Assembly: GCA_025059945.1 (NCBI GenBank)
Contig: JANXDC010000003.1
Location: 1-64,000, forward strand
Source of the DNA: Bacteroidota bacterium
GTDB lineage: Bacteria; Bacteroidota; Rhodothermia; JANXDC01
Direction: 5' to 3'
Length of the DNA: 64,000 nt
Shown here piece by piece: positions 1-9,049 of the stretch; position 1 is the first letter of the stretch, and each line of letters opens with the position of its first letter. The notes under the pieces were generated by a model. It was given only the letters and a program-made list of their open reading frames with translations. It searched no databases and was not told the origin of the DNA. The position numbers were made by a program, and so were the translations under genes.

Positions 1-594
1 GGTACTGATTTAGAGACGGCCTTGGAGACCGCGGGTTACCTTAACGGCCATGCGGCGCTACACAAAACGCACCGGTTGTTAGAGCCGGATTTGTGGTCTT
101 GGTATTGGAATGTTATGCAGAGGCGCGGGGCCACGATTTGGCTTGGGCCATATACGTTGGCCTTGAAGGAGCCTGGGGATTACGAAGATTTTGAGGATCG
201 GGAGGATTTTGAGGATTTAGAGGATCTCGGGCATCTCGAAAATTTTGAAGATCTCAAGGTCCTTAAAGCTCTTGGTGTGGAGCGACTCAGGCATAGCTAT
301 ATGCTGGAACTGCTTGCTTTAGCGGAAACAAAGGTGCCAAGGGATACCTCAGCGCGTTACGCCACTCTAGGGGAGGCAAACGGCAAAAAAGCGCCCGTAC
401 TGGCTAGCTTTTTTCAGGATGACTGGGTAGAAAGCCTAAAGGTTATCGTCAAGCGTTACGTGGTGGCACTCTTAAACGCAGCAAGGGGCCTGCCCATTTT
501 GGGGCCGCGCAGCGGGCGCACATTTTTATTTGAGGCATCCCTAAAGCACCTGCGCTGGCTAGTTTTGCTGCAAATGCCTGGAAGCAGGGCCTAG
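1..594 (+). CDS. Unrecognised protein, 5' end outside window
   Basis: The frame is open to the left edge of the window, so the gene probably begins upstream; the first internal start is a TTG at 22. At least 190 residues are encoded, ending in a TAG at 592-594. No family is recognised. The N-terminal part contains an aromatic segment (LWSWYWNVMQRRG), the middle is a very acidic repetitive stretch rich in Glu-Asp-Phe-Glu-Asp, and the C-terminal third is basic and hydrophobic (SLKVIVKRYVVALLNAARG). The stretch is visibly richer in A+T than the genes after 4 kb, which may indicate horizontal origin. It could also be a fragment of a decayed gene, since broken genes follow it. Function unknown. 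Confidence 0.4.
   Translation, partial: GTDLETALETAGYLNGHAALHKTHRLLEPDLWSWYWNVMQRRGATIWLGPYTLALKEPGDYEDFEDREDFEDLEDLGHLENFEDLKVLKALGVERLRHSYMLELLALAETKVPRDTSARYATLGEANGKKAPVLASFFQDDWVESLKVIVKRYVVALLNAARGLPILGPRSGRTFLFEASLKHLRWLVLLQMPGSRA
178..264 (+). repeat. Degenerate GAGGATTTTGAGGAT-type tandem repeat
   Basis: About six imperfect copies of a roughly 15-base unit made of GA(G/A)GAT and TTT or CTC triplets lie in tandem. In the reading frame of the surrounding gene they encode an acidic run of repeated Glu-Asp-Phe/Leu-Glu-Asp. The copies have diverged (CGG, TTA, CTC and GGG variants), so the array is not an identical microsatellite. Confidence 0.6.
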
Positions 595-713
595 CGTCTA
601 TTGCCAAGCATTACACCTTAGCGCCTTTAGGCGCGGAAGAAACCCAACCCCTTTTAGGGCTACGTAACGGACAAACGGCCCCGAAAGGGTTGTACTCCTA
701 ACCTAGCATGGCC

Positions 714-1184
714 TTATCTTCGACGATCTAAAAGCCAAAAGATCAACCCGACGTTGGGGATCGCGCGAAGCTGGGTGTACGTGGAGGTGGGCCGGGCCGG
801 CGGGGTCTCAGAAAAACGCTCCCGCTCTTCACTCCATAGGAAAGCGCCCGCCTCCAAGTGCAGGCGTCTCCACAGCCTCAGCCTCAAACCGGGCTCTAAG
901 CCCACGATCGTCCCGCCGCCTCCGAACACCTTGCCCGCCGAGAAGCTATACAATCGCGCATAGAGATCCCCGCTCTCCCCCAGCCGCAATCCCAAACCGG
1001 CGGAGGCGGAAAGTGCAAGCAACAGCCATCCCCCTTCTGCGTGCAGCACGATCCGGCCTGATTCCACTTCTCCGGCTAGTCCCAGACCGCCGGCGAACTT
1101 CAGCATGGGCCCAAAACGAAACGCGGATTGACCATAGGCCGATGCGGCCAGGCCGAGCGCCATGCCGAGAAGCACCCCTTTCAT
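714..1184 (-). CDS. Small outer-membrane beta-barrel-like protein
   Basis: The protein has 156 residues from the chosen ATG at 1184, which follows a purine-rich GGGGGG site and opens a clear signal peptide (MKGVLLGMALGLAASAYGQS) with cleavage after Ala-Tyr-Gly. The mature part is made of alternating Gly/aromatic beta-strand-like segments (FRFGPMLKFAGGLGLAGE, GLRLRLWRRLHLEAGAFLW) and ends in a strand followed by Arg-Arg-Arg. This pattern fits a small outer-membrane barrel, but no specific family is recognised. The longer reading frame begins 17 codons upstream without better signals. It is the only apparently intact gene in the first 4 kb apart from the edge gene. Function unknown. Confidence 0.55.
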   Translation of the reverse strand: MKGVLLGMALGLAASAYGQSAFRFGPMLKFAGGLGLAGEVESGRIVLHAEGGWLLLALSASAGLGLRLGESGDLYARLYSFSAGKVFGGGGTIVGLEPGLRLRLWRRLHLEAGAFLWSEERERFSETPPARPTSTYTQLRAIPNVGLIFWLLDRRR

Positions 1185-1231
1185 GAGACGCACCCCCCTT
1201 TCGATGAGCGGCGCAGCCAAGTTTAGGCTCG

Positions 1232-2006
1232 TCATGTCTCAAAGATCAAGAAGGCTTGCGCAGCCAACAGACAACCCGATCGCCCAGGGCGCGCCCGGGG
1301 CAGCCTACTTAGCGGCGCGTCGAGTTCCTCCAGAAAACGCAGCCGGTCCGCCCGGCGGGCCCAACATCGATATCTGGGAGGCGGCAAAAACAGCCATAAT
1401 GCTTCGGCCCCCTTCCAAGGCTAGCCCGCGCATGAGCGCTTGAGCTCCCCCAGCCCGTAGTAACGCAGCGGCAGGCGCTGACCCGCCACGAGGGCTTGTC
1501 CCGTCGGTCGGGGCCATCGTCGCAGTCTGCCGAGACGCACCAGCGACAGCAGCTCGTCTAGCAGGGCCCATCGGTTGATTCCCACCAACAGCACCCGAGC
1601 GCCGGGCAGAAGGGCCTTGTAAAGCCTCCGCAACAGGGATCGTGGGTCGGGCAGCGCGTTCAGCCCCCCGAAATTCAGCAGCGCCGCCGCATGGCGACGA
1701 CCCCGATCCGGTTTCCCAAGGCGCAGATTAGCCCGCTGAACGTATATGCGATCCGACCAAGAGGCAGTCTTGCGCCGCAGCAGCTCGAGCATGGCAGAGA
1801 AGGCGTCTACGGCGCGCACGCAAAAACCGCGCTCCAGCAGCCAACGCGCGTCCTCGCCCGTGCCGCAGGCCAGATCCAGCACCCAGGGGCCAGGTTCTAG
1901 CTTGCGCGCCAAGCGCGACAGCAGCCGCTCCCAAGCCCTCCGGACCTACCCCAGATGCGAAAACGAAACGTCGTATGCGGTAGCGTAGCGGTCGAAGGCC
2001 TCCGGA
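1232..2006 (-). pseudogene. Broken class I SAM-dependent methyltransferase
   Basis: The glycine-rich SAM motif VLDLACGTGEDARWL is followed by AVDAFSAMLELLRRK and a typical methyltransferase core (ALLNFGGLNALPDP, LLPGARVLLVGIN). The open part runs 1421-1912. Upstream the same frame reads AFDRYATAYDVSFSHLG, then a TAG stop at 1946-1948, then VRRAWERLLSRLARKLEPG, so the N-terminus is cut off by a nonsense codon. Downstream the homologous ending continues only after two frame changes: LMRGLALEGGRSIMAVFAAS, then FLEELDAPLSRLPRARP, finishing at a TGA at 1232-1234. It lies directly after the broken radical SAM gene, as if both once formed one biosynthetic operon. Original substrate unknown. Confidence 0.75.
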
Positions 2007-2009
2007 ACG

Positions 2010-3282
2010 CAGGACCGGTCAGCTTCGGGTCCAAGCGCAGGCATACATTCCCGAGGCCGCAATCCAGCCCCTTAGACGCTGCCAGGTTGTGCGTCGCCTT
2101 CCGGCGTTGGCCACGTATCGGGTGGCGAAGTAGTAGAACAGAGCCCCATGGCGCCCCCGAAAACCCAACTCCCGATCCGAGCTCTCGGCCCATGGACGGC
2201 AACTTTAAGGCGATCGGTCACCAGAAGCCGTACCCTTAATCGGGTAGGCCACGGTCACCATGCCCTGGCGCCGAAGCAAGAGGGCGGCAATCCGCACCTC
2301 CTCTACGCGGATGCTCGTGCGCATGGCCTGGAGCACGCGTTCTGAGCCCGACTTCACGCCCATCCAGAGCGTTTGGCACCCGGAACGAGCCAGCGCCCAG
2401 AAGACGTTCAAGCCAATCGGCAAATCGGCCCATTGAAGACACTTGTAAGGCAGCCGAGGCCCGCGCGATTCGACGGCCGCATCCCAACGCTCAAGCCACA
2501 CGGGCTCAAGTCCAAAGATATCGTCCACGAACCAGATACGTTCGGCCGCGTAATCGCGCCGTAAGCGCTGGATCCGTTTCACAGTGCGTGCTGGTGATTG
2601 GGCCCTATACAGATGCTCAAAAAGAGGCTTGGCGCATCAAGCGCAGCCGTACGGACAACCTCGCGAGGCGTTGAGATTGAAAGATACGTACCTGCAGCGC
2701 AGACGCCCAGAAACGCCTGTGGCGGTCCATATCGATCAAATCCCAGACCAGATCCAGGGAAGGGAATCCAAGTCGAGCTCCGGTTCAAAAGCCCTCCAGG
2801 GGCGTGGACAAACAGAGCCTGGGGATCGGCAGGCCAGGCACCTCAGGCTCCGATTCGTCTCGGCCCACGGCCTCAAGCCATCGCAAGACGTCTCGTTGAA
2901 CGCAGCACGCTCAGGCGTCAGCCTGCCAGTGCGGCTCAGGGCAATCTGCCGCATTGGCGCTGCCAGTGAACGCCGGAAGACCCCTTCGGGCCGCCTCCTC
3001 GAGCATGCGGCAGGCGGCATCGCGCATTCGAAGCGGGCACATCGTGGAGGCGTAATGCAAGTGATCATCATACAGCACCACCGCATCGGGACAGCTATGA
3101 CCAAGCGCCTCCGCAAAAGCCTCCGGACCGGAGGCCGGCGTGGCGTCGAAGACGCATACCCGATATCCGGACTTGCGCAGCACGGAGGCCAGCACAAGAG
3201 TGGCCAGAGGCGGATAGGCGGCCCCGGCGCGACGCATTTTCGGATGATCCGGAGCGAGGGCGCTAGCCACCAGGATCCACAT
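2010..3282 (-). pseudogene. Broken B12-binding radical SAM protein
   Basis: The N-terminal part (from an ATG at 3282) resembles a B12-binding domain: PPLATLVLASVLRKSGYRVCVFDAT, ending at a stop at 2911. Downstream pieces in changing frames read DLVWDLIDMDRHRRFW, then SFNLNASRGCPYGCA, a TGA at 2637-2639 and CAKPLFEHLYRAQSP, then RLRRDYAAERIWFVDDIFGL and ALARSGCQTLWMGVKSGSER. The Cys-x3-Cys-x2-Cys cluster site of radical SAM enzymes is therefore present, but the residue before its third Cys, Trp in relatives as I recall them, is now a stop. At least two frameshifts occur as well (near 2770 and 2680), and the C-terminus after 2205 is scrambled. The gene cannot make a full product. Proteins of this type often act in lipid, antibiotic or pigment modification; the substrate here is unknown. 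Confidence 0.8.
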
Positions 3283-3309
3283 CGGGCTCCTCCCAATAAA
3301 GCGCGCGCT

Positions 3310-3740
3310 TTAGCCCCATCGCCGCAGCTGTTCGGCGTAAGCGCGCAAAATCCGACCCCGAAAATCCAGAGGGTGCGCCTTGGAGGCACACGGGGTGCTG
3401 CGGAACCGAAAGGCGCGCTCCGCATCGGAAAGCTCCGGATAGCGGCGCGCCCAGGTGTGCTCCGAGAACAGCCGCAGGCGTTCGTCTTAGAGATTCCACT
3501 TCGCGCCTCGCAAGGGCTTCTCCAAGCGCGCAGGTGAGGGCTGGGCTCTCTGTTGGGGTTGATCGTCCAAGTGGCATTGGGCAAAAACCGACGCACCCCA
3601 GGGTTGGCCTCCGGCAGCCTGGCCTTGTATCGACGCCCCTGCAGGGGACGCAGCGTGAGGGGCTCCGTTGCCGTAAACGGATTGCGTTCCGGTATCGGCA
3701 GGTGGTCCTCGGTTATGTAAGGTAGTTCAGACAGAGCAGA
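3310..3740 (-). pseudogene. Decayed coding remnant upstream of the radical SAM pseudogene
   Basis: Protein-like sequence can be followed in two frames. One reads YITEDHLPIPERNPFTATEP, then RRYKARLPEANPGVRRFLPN. The other reads DERLRLFSEHTWARRYPELS and RFRSTPCASKAHPLDFRGRI, ending at a TAA at 3310-3312, only 28 bases before the start of the radical SAM remnant. The join between the frames lies around 3490-3530, where an in-frame TAA also occurs. Amino-acid composition and codon use look like a former gene, but I do not recognise the family. The close spacing suggests it belonged to the same operon as the two broken genes downstream. Confidence 0.45.
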
Positions 3741-4262
3741 CGACGACGATCGAAAAGGAGCGTCTTCTTAAGCCCAATAAGAAAAGAGCGCACTATCCAA
3801 AGCCGGCCTTCGGCTACGACAAGGAACTAGTCCGGGTCCGCGCCGGAATCCGCCACGCCCTCGGCCAGCTGGCCCGATAGCATGACGGCTCGCCTGAAGG
3901 GCACCTGAAGAAATACGGCCACAAGATGAGCCACGCGAAGCCAAAGCCGGGCCCGGCGTTCCCCCCTATGGAACGTCGGGCGGCCAACGCCTTCCGGCCC
4001 GGAACGCACCAGGGGCCGCCCACCAGAACCAGCCCCGAATGGGCCACAAAACGAGCAAAGACGCTCTGTTGCGTCCTTACGGGCGAAAAGCGCCACAGCG
4101 CCGTTGCAAACGCACCGGGCGCAAGGCGATGGAGAGCAGACTCACCCCGCAAGGCCGGCTCCCCCGGCCACGGCGAACCCTCGGCATGAACATCGGACCC
4201 TCCTCCCGCCCGACTCCGAAGTGAGTAAAAACGATCGTCCCTCAAACTGCAAGGACTCTTGA
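3741..4262. other. No intact gene; possible further decayed coding sequence
   Basis: No open frame here has convincing start signals. On the minus strand a hydrophobic piece (ARLWLRVAHLVAVFLQVPFR, about 3850-3950) resembles a membrane segment of a former protein, but frames to either side do not connect. It is most simply a continuation of the decayed operon at 1.2-3.7 kb. Confidence 0.35.
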
Positions 4263-4270
4263 AGACCAAC

Positions 4271-4304
4271 AAAAAAGCCCGCCCCTCTGGTCCGGGGCGG
4301 GCTT
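4271..4304 (-). terminator. Rho-independent terminator after susD
   Basis: A perfect 11-base stem, AAGCCCGCCCC pairing with GGGGCGGGCTT, encloses a short loop. On the minus strand the stem is followed directly by a T run (the AAAAAA at 4271-4276 of the plus strand). It lies 18 bases past the susD-like stop codon. Confidence 0.85.
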
Positions 4305-4322
4305 AGGGAGGGTTCTTTGCGG

Positions 4323-5639
4323 TCAGCTACGTGGATAATTGGGATTGGAGTTGCGCTCGATGCGCGGGATGATCAGAAACAGCTTAGGGGCGCTTAGGAT
4401 CACATTCCGAACGGGATCCTCCGAGGCCGGTCTACCGGCGTTCTCCTCGCGCACCACACCGGGGATGTAGCGCTGCACGAAATTCGCCCCGTATGTGGCC
4501 CAGCGGCGCATATCCGCGATCCGCTTGCCCTCCAGCCACAGTTCCACCCCGCGCTCCCGAATAAGCAGCGGCCAGGCCTCTTCGACCGTGCGGGCCGAAA
4601 CCAGGGGCAGGTTATAACGGAAGCGCGCGTTGTTGGACTGCCGGACCTCGTTGATTTTGGCCACGGCCGTCTGCACATCCCCTTGACGCAGGGCATATTC
4701 CGCCTCCAGCAGGCGCATGTCCGTGCCTTTGATTACGGCGATGGGATCGGCGTAGCTGCGGTATTTGCGCTGCCGCCAGAAGGGCCGACGGCCGTCTCCG
4801 CCATTGCGCCCGGGCACGTCGTACTGCACGCGCGGATCGCCTTCCGAGGCCGCTGGATTGGTGAGGTTTAGCCCCCAACGGGCGAAGGGCGTGCCCCAGA
4901 CAGAGCACTCCTCGCGCAGAAAGCCCCACCAGTAAAAGTAGTTGCGCTCCCGATCGGTTTTATCTGCGTGGATTTGGTTGAAAACGAAATCCGTCGGGAT
5001 CTGGCGCATGTCCTGCAGAGCCTCGCTCCAGCGGCCCAGCTGCACGTAGCACCAGGCGCGGCCGCCTAGGGAGGAGAGCAGGATATCCCGGTTGTTGATG
5101 GCCTGGGCGATCTGAATAGCCCGGTTGAAGTACCCGATCGCCCGCTCGTAGTAAACCGTATGAGGCTGCGGCCCGCCCCCGTTGATCACGGCCTCCCCGT
5201 AGTGATCTCCCATGACCCGGTTCATATGCCCAGCCCACATGGCCACAGTGGCTACGCGCGCATCTCGGTCTGGGTTTTCAACCAGCTTGCTGATGCGCTC
5301 CACGGCTTGCTCAGCTGTCCAGCGGGCCTGTGAGGCCCCGGACCAGCGGCCGTCTGCCTCGGTCCAGTCATCGGGTATGCCGTTGCTCAGGAGCCGCAAG
5401 CCGATCCAGGTGCCCACGTGCACAAGCTCATCGGTGAGCATGGCCCCGGCGTTATACAAGCCGCCTCCACCCGGGATCGTCGTGGCCCAGGCAAAGTCTC
5501 CAGCCACGCCGTTGACGATCGGATCGATCGCTTTAGCGTCATTGAGGTATTCATCCTGGATCTGGCCCGGGTTGGTTACGGATAGATCGCAGGCTCCCAT
5601 CCAAAGGGCCAGAAGCGCTATAGGCCAAAAGCGTTTCAT
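4323..5639 (-). CDS. SusD/RagB-family nutrient-binding lipoprotein
   Basis: 438 residues. The N-terminus is a lipoprotein signal (MKRFWPIALLALWMGAC), with Cys17 as the expected lipid-bearing residue, so the mature protein should sit on the outer membrane surface. The opening CDLSVTNPGQI and the C-terminal region (LLIRERGVELWLEGKRIADMRRW and FLIIPRIERNSNPNY) are hallmarks of the RagB/SusD fold, which caps a SusC channel and captures glycans or peptides. The length is at the short end for the family. The start follows AAGGAGGTG with good spacing and lies 24 bases after the SusC stop, so the two are cotranscribed. No glycoside hydrolase or regulator accompanies the pair, so the substrate cannot be inferred. 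Confidence 0.95.
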   Translation of the reverse strand: MKRFWPIALLALWMGACDLSVTNPGQIQDEYLNDAKAIDPIVNGVAGDFAWATTIPGGGGLYNAGAMLTDELVHVGTWIGLRLLSNGIPDDWTEADGRWSGASQARWTAEQAVERISKLVENPDRDARVATVAMWAGHMNRVMGDHYGEAVINGGGPQPHTVYYERAIGYFNRAIQIAQAINNRDILLSSLGGRAWCYVQLGRWSEALQDMRQIPTDFVFNQIHADKTDRERNYFYWWGFLREECSVWGTPFARWGLNLTNPAASEGDPRVQYDVPGRNGGDGRRPFWRQRKYRSYADPIAVIKGTDMRLLEAEYALRQGDVQTAVAKINEVRQSNNARFRYNLPLVSARTVEEAWPLLIRERGVELWLEGKRIADMRRWATYGANFVQRYIPGVVREENAGRPASEDPVRNVILSAPKLFLIIPRIERNSNPNYPRS

Positions 5640-5663
5640 CGTCTTTCACCTCCTTGCCCGCGC

Positions 5664-8552
5664 TTAGAAGCCGATCCGCAGCCCAAAGACGATCTGCCGC
5701 GGCACCGGGGTGCCGAAGTACTCTTGCTGGCTCAGGTCATTAGGGGTGTTATAGGCAGACTCCACCTCCAGCATGGGGAATTTGAACCAGCGCCAGAGGT
5801 TGCGGCCCGAGGCATAGACCATAACGGAACGCACATGCTGTCCCACAAAGCGGCTCAAGAAGGATTCGGGCACGCGATAGCTCACGGCGACCTCCCGCAA
5901 CCGCCAGTAGTCGGCCGGCACCACGACGTTGCCGCGCGGCCCGCCGCGGCCCCAGGGACGCTTGATATACTCCTGCATCACGGGATCGTTTTTGTACTTA
6001 TCCCAGTGCGCCCACAGCCCGACGGTCTGTCCCGCCTTGTCCGGCAGCACAGGATCGTTGACCGTCACGGTCCAGTTCATGAGCCACCGGAAGGTCGTGC
6101 TCTCCAGGTAATGCCCGCTTGCATGATCAAAAAGCACCCGCACGTTCAGGTTGCGAAAGAGCGTAAGATCCGTCGACAGCTGAGCGGTCCGAATTGGAAA
6201 GGAGGGTCCGATGTAGTCCCATCCGCTTGGCAGCGTGCCGTCGGGGTTGCGCAGCAGCTGGCTAGCAAGCCCGACCTGGCCATCCTTGAGGATGTAACGA
6301 TCCTCAAAGTAGGCCGCCACGGGATAGCCCACCTTGTGTTTTTGGGACCACTGCACGGAGATCTCAGGCATCCCAGCTAAGTCGAGCACCTTGTTGTAGT
6401 TGGTTGAGAAATTGGCCTGAAAACTCCAGCGGGCTAGGCTTGTGTTGAGCGCCACCAGTGTGGCGGATAGCTCTACACCCTTATTACGCAGCTTGCCGCG
6501 GTTTTCAAGCTGCGGATTCGGGAAGCCCTGCGAGGGGGGATACTGGACCGAAAGCAGCGCGTCGCGCGTCTCCTGAGTGTACCAGGTGAACTCTAAAGCA
6601 AGCCGGTCGCCCAAGAAGGAGGCGTCTACGCCAAGCTCTCGCTCATGGCTTACTTCTGGACCCAGCTTGGGGTTACCTAGGTTGAGCGTGGTCACTCCGG
6701 GCTTCCCGTCCGCAGCCGAGATCGGCTGCCAGGTCCGAACCGCATCGAAGGTGCCCGGTTGGCGGCCAGCGGTGCCATAAGCCGCGCGCAAGCGCAAAGA
6801 GGGGATCCAGAAATCCCGAAGGAGCTCCCAAAAGCGTAGTCCGGAGAGCAAGATCGAAGCGTTGGCACTGGGGTATACGTGATACGGATAGTCCTTTCCG
6901 AAGGCGCTATGCCCGTCGACGCGCGTGCCCACATTCAAGAACAGGACCTCCCATAGGCCCAGGCCGGCCTGTGCAAAGGCGCCGGCGGATTTGACGTTCA
7001 GGCGGCTTTCGGTGCCCTCGCGTACCGCGGCGGCGGCGACCACCGAAAGCCCCGGTGTCGGAAAATCGCGCCCCGTGGCCGTATTCGAACCGTATGCCCG
7101 ATCGTAGTACTGCCAGCCCGCTGTGGCGTTTACGTTAAGCCACGGGCTAATCCGACGCGAAAAGCTCGTGGCGTATTCGAAGCTTATGGTCGTAGCGTCG
7201 CGCCGGTAGTTGACTTTTCGGCCCAGGGGAACCGGAGAGACACCCCCGTAGGGGAAGTATTCCGTGTTGTCGTAGTTGACGATATCGGCGCCTAGGGTGA
7301 CCCGGTGGTTGAAGCCCTCCATAGGCCGGTATTCGGCCGAGAAGGAGCCGGTAAAACGACCCGACTTGCCGCGCACGTCTACGTTGAGCGCCTCCTCGGG
7401 GCGCATAAAGCGGCCTCGAGGACCGCCACCTAGACCGTTAATGGCGATCCCATAGATGTTGTTCGCATCCTGAGGGAAGAACACCTCCCGCGTAGCGTAG
7501 CCCGTGTTAAAGCGCACGATCAGGTTCTGCCGAGGCAGCAGCTGCAAGTTGAGCCGAAAATGCCGGGCCTCCTCCCGGTTGCCCTTGAGCACACCATCTT
7601 GATTACGCAGCCCAGCTGAGGCGTAGTAGTTAAAGCCCGCCTGTCCGCCGGATACAGACAGCTGCTGATCTAGGATCTGCCCCGTGCGCACAAAGTTTTC
7701 ATAAAACCACGGGCTATAGAGCGATACGTTCCACCAGTCCAGAGGCGTGGTGCTTTGGCCGAGCTCGCTGCGGTATTCCCAGCGCGGCGCCCCCGTGCGC
7801 CCGGTCCGGGTGAAGATCTGGATCACCCCCGCGGCGGCCTCGGTTCCGTAGATGGTCGAAGAAGCCGCGCCCTTGACGATCTCCACGCGCTCGATGTCCT
7901 CCGGATTCAGATCATCAAGCCCTGTCCACGAGTATCCCCCCGTCCAGACGCCCAGAGCCGTGGAGTTGTCGATGCGCACCCCGTCTACGTAGATAATGGG
8001 CTGAATACCTTGGGTTACGCTCACAGGGCCGCGGATGAGGATCTTCGTCCCCTCACCCGTTTTGCCTCCGCCCGGAAGCACGCTCACCCCTGGAGCGCGG
8101 GCCTGCAACAGCTGGGACATGTTTAGGATCGGGGCGTCTTCAAGCCGCCTTACGTCCAATGTCGCGATGGAGGCGCCGATCTCCTTGCGGGCTGCCTCCC
8201 GAGCCACCCCAGTGACGACGACCTCTTCTAGGTCGATGGCCCGCTCGCGAAGCGCGAAGTTCACCGTCGCGGCCTCGCCGGCGCGCACGGTCACAGACCG
8301 AGAGGCGGTCTCATAGCCCAGAAAGCGAGCTTGAATCGTATAGGTACCGGGCCGTACGGCTAGCGTATAGCGCCCCTGATTATCCGTGGCCGTTCCCCAT
8401 GTGGTGCCCATGACCACGATGTTCACACCGGGCATCGGATCACCCGTGCGCGCATCCGTGACCCGGCCCTGAATAGTGCCCGTCTGGGCCCAGCTCGCGT
8501 TCGCCCAGGCTAGCACATATCCCAAGACCGCGACGATGCGTAGCCTGTTCAT
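5664..8552 (-). CDS. SusC/RagA-family TonB-dependent outer-membrane transporter
   Basis: 962 residues. A signal peptide (MNRLRIVAVLGYVLAWANASWAQ) is followed by a carboxypeptidase D regulatory-like domain (about 27-110: GRVTDARTGDPMPGVNIVVM), a TonB-box-like LEEVVVTGVA, the plug (about 120-250, with QLLQARAPGVSVLPGGGKTG and IIYVDGVRID) and a long 22-strand barrel ending in GTPVPRQIVFGLRIGF with the C-terminal Phe typical of outer-membrane proteins. A strong AAGGAGGAGG site precedes the ATG. With the downstream SusD-like lipoprotein it should form a TonB-energised uptake complex for oligomeric nutrients. A promoter of the type seen elsewhere in the window was not found upstream. Confidence 0.96.
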   Translation of the reverse strand: MNRLRIVAVLGYVLAWANASWAQTGTIQGRVTDARTGDPMPGVNIVVMGTTWGTATDNQGRYTLAVRPGTYTIQARFLGYETASRSVTVRAGEAATVNFALRERAIDLEEVVVTGVAREAARKEIGASIATLDVRRLEDAPILNMSQLLQARAPGVSVLPGGGKTGEGTKILIRGPVSVTQGIQPIIYVDGVRIDNSTALGVWTGGYSWTGLDDLNPEDIERVEIVKGAASSTIYGTEAAAGVIQIFTRTGRTGAPRWEYRSELGQSTTPLDWWNVSLYSPWFYENFVRTGQILDQQLSVSGGQAGFNYYASAGLRNQDGVLKGNREEARHFRLNLQLLPRQNLIVRFNTGYATREVFFPQDANNIYGIAINGLGGGPRGRFMRPEEALNVDVRGKSGRFTGSFSAEYRPMEGFNHRVTLGADIVNYDNTEYFPYGGVSPVPLGRKVNYRRDATTISFEYATSFSRRISPWLNVNATAGWQYYDRAYGSNTATGRDFPTPGLSVVAAAAVREGTESRLNVKSAGAFAQAGLGLWEVLFLNVGTRVDGHSAFGKDYPYHVYPSANASILLSGLRFWELLRDFWIPSLRLRAAYGTAGRQPGTFDAVRTWQPISAADGKPGVTTLNLGNPKLGPEVSHERELGVDASFLGDRLALEFTWYTQETRDALLSVQYPPSQGFPNPQLENRGKLRNKGVELSATLVALNTSLARWSFQANFSTNYNKVLDLAGMPEISVQWSQKHKVGYPVAAYFEDRYILKDGQVGLASQLLRNPDGTLPSGWDYIGPSFPIRTAQLSTDLTLFRNLNVRVLFDHASGHYLESTTFRWLMNWTVTVNDPVLPDKAGQTVGLWAHWDKYKNDPVMQEYIKRPWGRGGPRGNVVVPADYWRLREVAVSYRVPESFLSRFVGQHVRSVMVYASGRNLWRWFKFPMLEVESAYNTPNDLSQQEYFGTPVPRQIVFGLRIGF

Positions 8553-8639
8553 GCCGTGTACCTCCTCCTTTTTGACAAATCAGCCTGCCCTTGAAGGCCC
8601 AAACCGTGTAGTAGGTATACCAAAATCGCCGGCAAAAAA

Positions 8640-9049
8640 TCAAGGTCATTCACCTCGAAAGGCGTGCACGCCGGGCGTTTTTAAAAAATCTTTAGCGATT
8701 TTAAAAAAAACAGCAGTCCAACGGATGCCGCACGCCCCAACGGCTCCCGTAGCCTCGGAGGTCCCGCTTACCCTTATTGCTGGACGCAAGCGCGCCGCTG
8801 CAGGCGGGAAAGCGAGCTTCCAATGCGAAAACCCCCAAAGGGCGGCGCTCTGGGCGGGCTCTGGTCCGTTGCCCCATTGGACCGAACGGAGTAGGGCCTA
8901 CTGGACTAAGAGGAAAGGACAGATTCGAAAGCCCGTACTCCTCTTGGCTGATCCGGGGCCGAATGTCAAGAGGATTCGACCCGCAGCCGGAGAATGCCCC
9001 AAAGGCGCCAGGCCTGTCCGGAGGGGGCGGAGCAGCTGGGCCTGCGCTT
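8640..9049. other. Stretch without recognisable gene
   Basis: Between the SusC start and the M23 remnant there is no frame with a plausible start and product. A+T-rich runs at 8680-8715 may hold promoter elements for the SusC gene. The long plus-strand open frame across this stretch has no ribosome-binding site and no protein-like composition. The rest may be the 3' tail of the decayed peptidase gene. Confidence 0.4.

Noticed and set aside
621-634. GCGCC-TTTA-GGCGC hairpin after the first gene
   Set aside because: Short stem without a T run on either strand; too weak to call a terminator.
2637-2639. Reading TGA as Trp or selenocysteine
   Set aside because: TGA serves as the normal stop for many intact genes here (hutI, fliP, nuoI, SOD) and the same gene also has frameshifts, so recoding is not needed.
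2584-3537. 317-codon plus-strand open frame
   Set aside because: Antisense to the radical SAM pseudogene, whose remnants carry clear conserved motifs; the plus-strand product has none.
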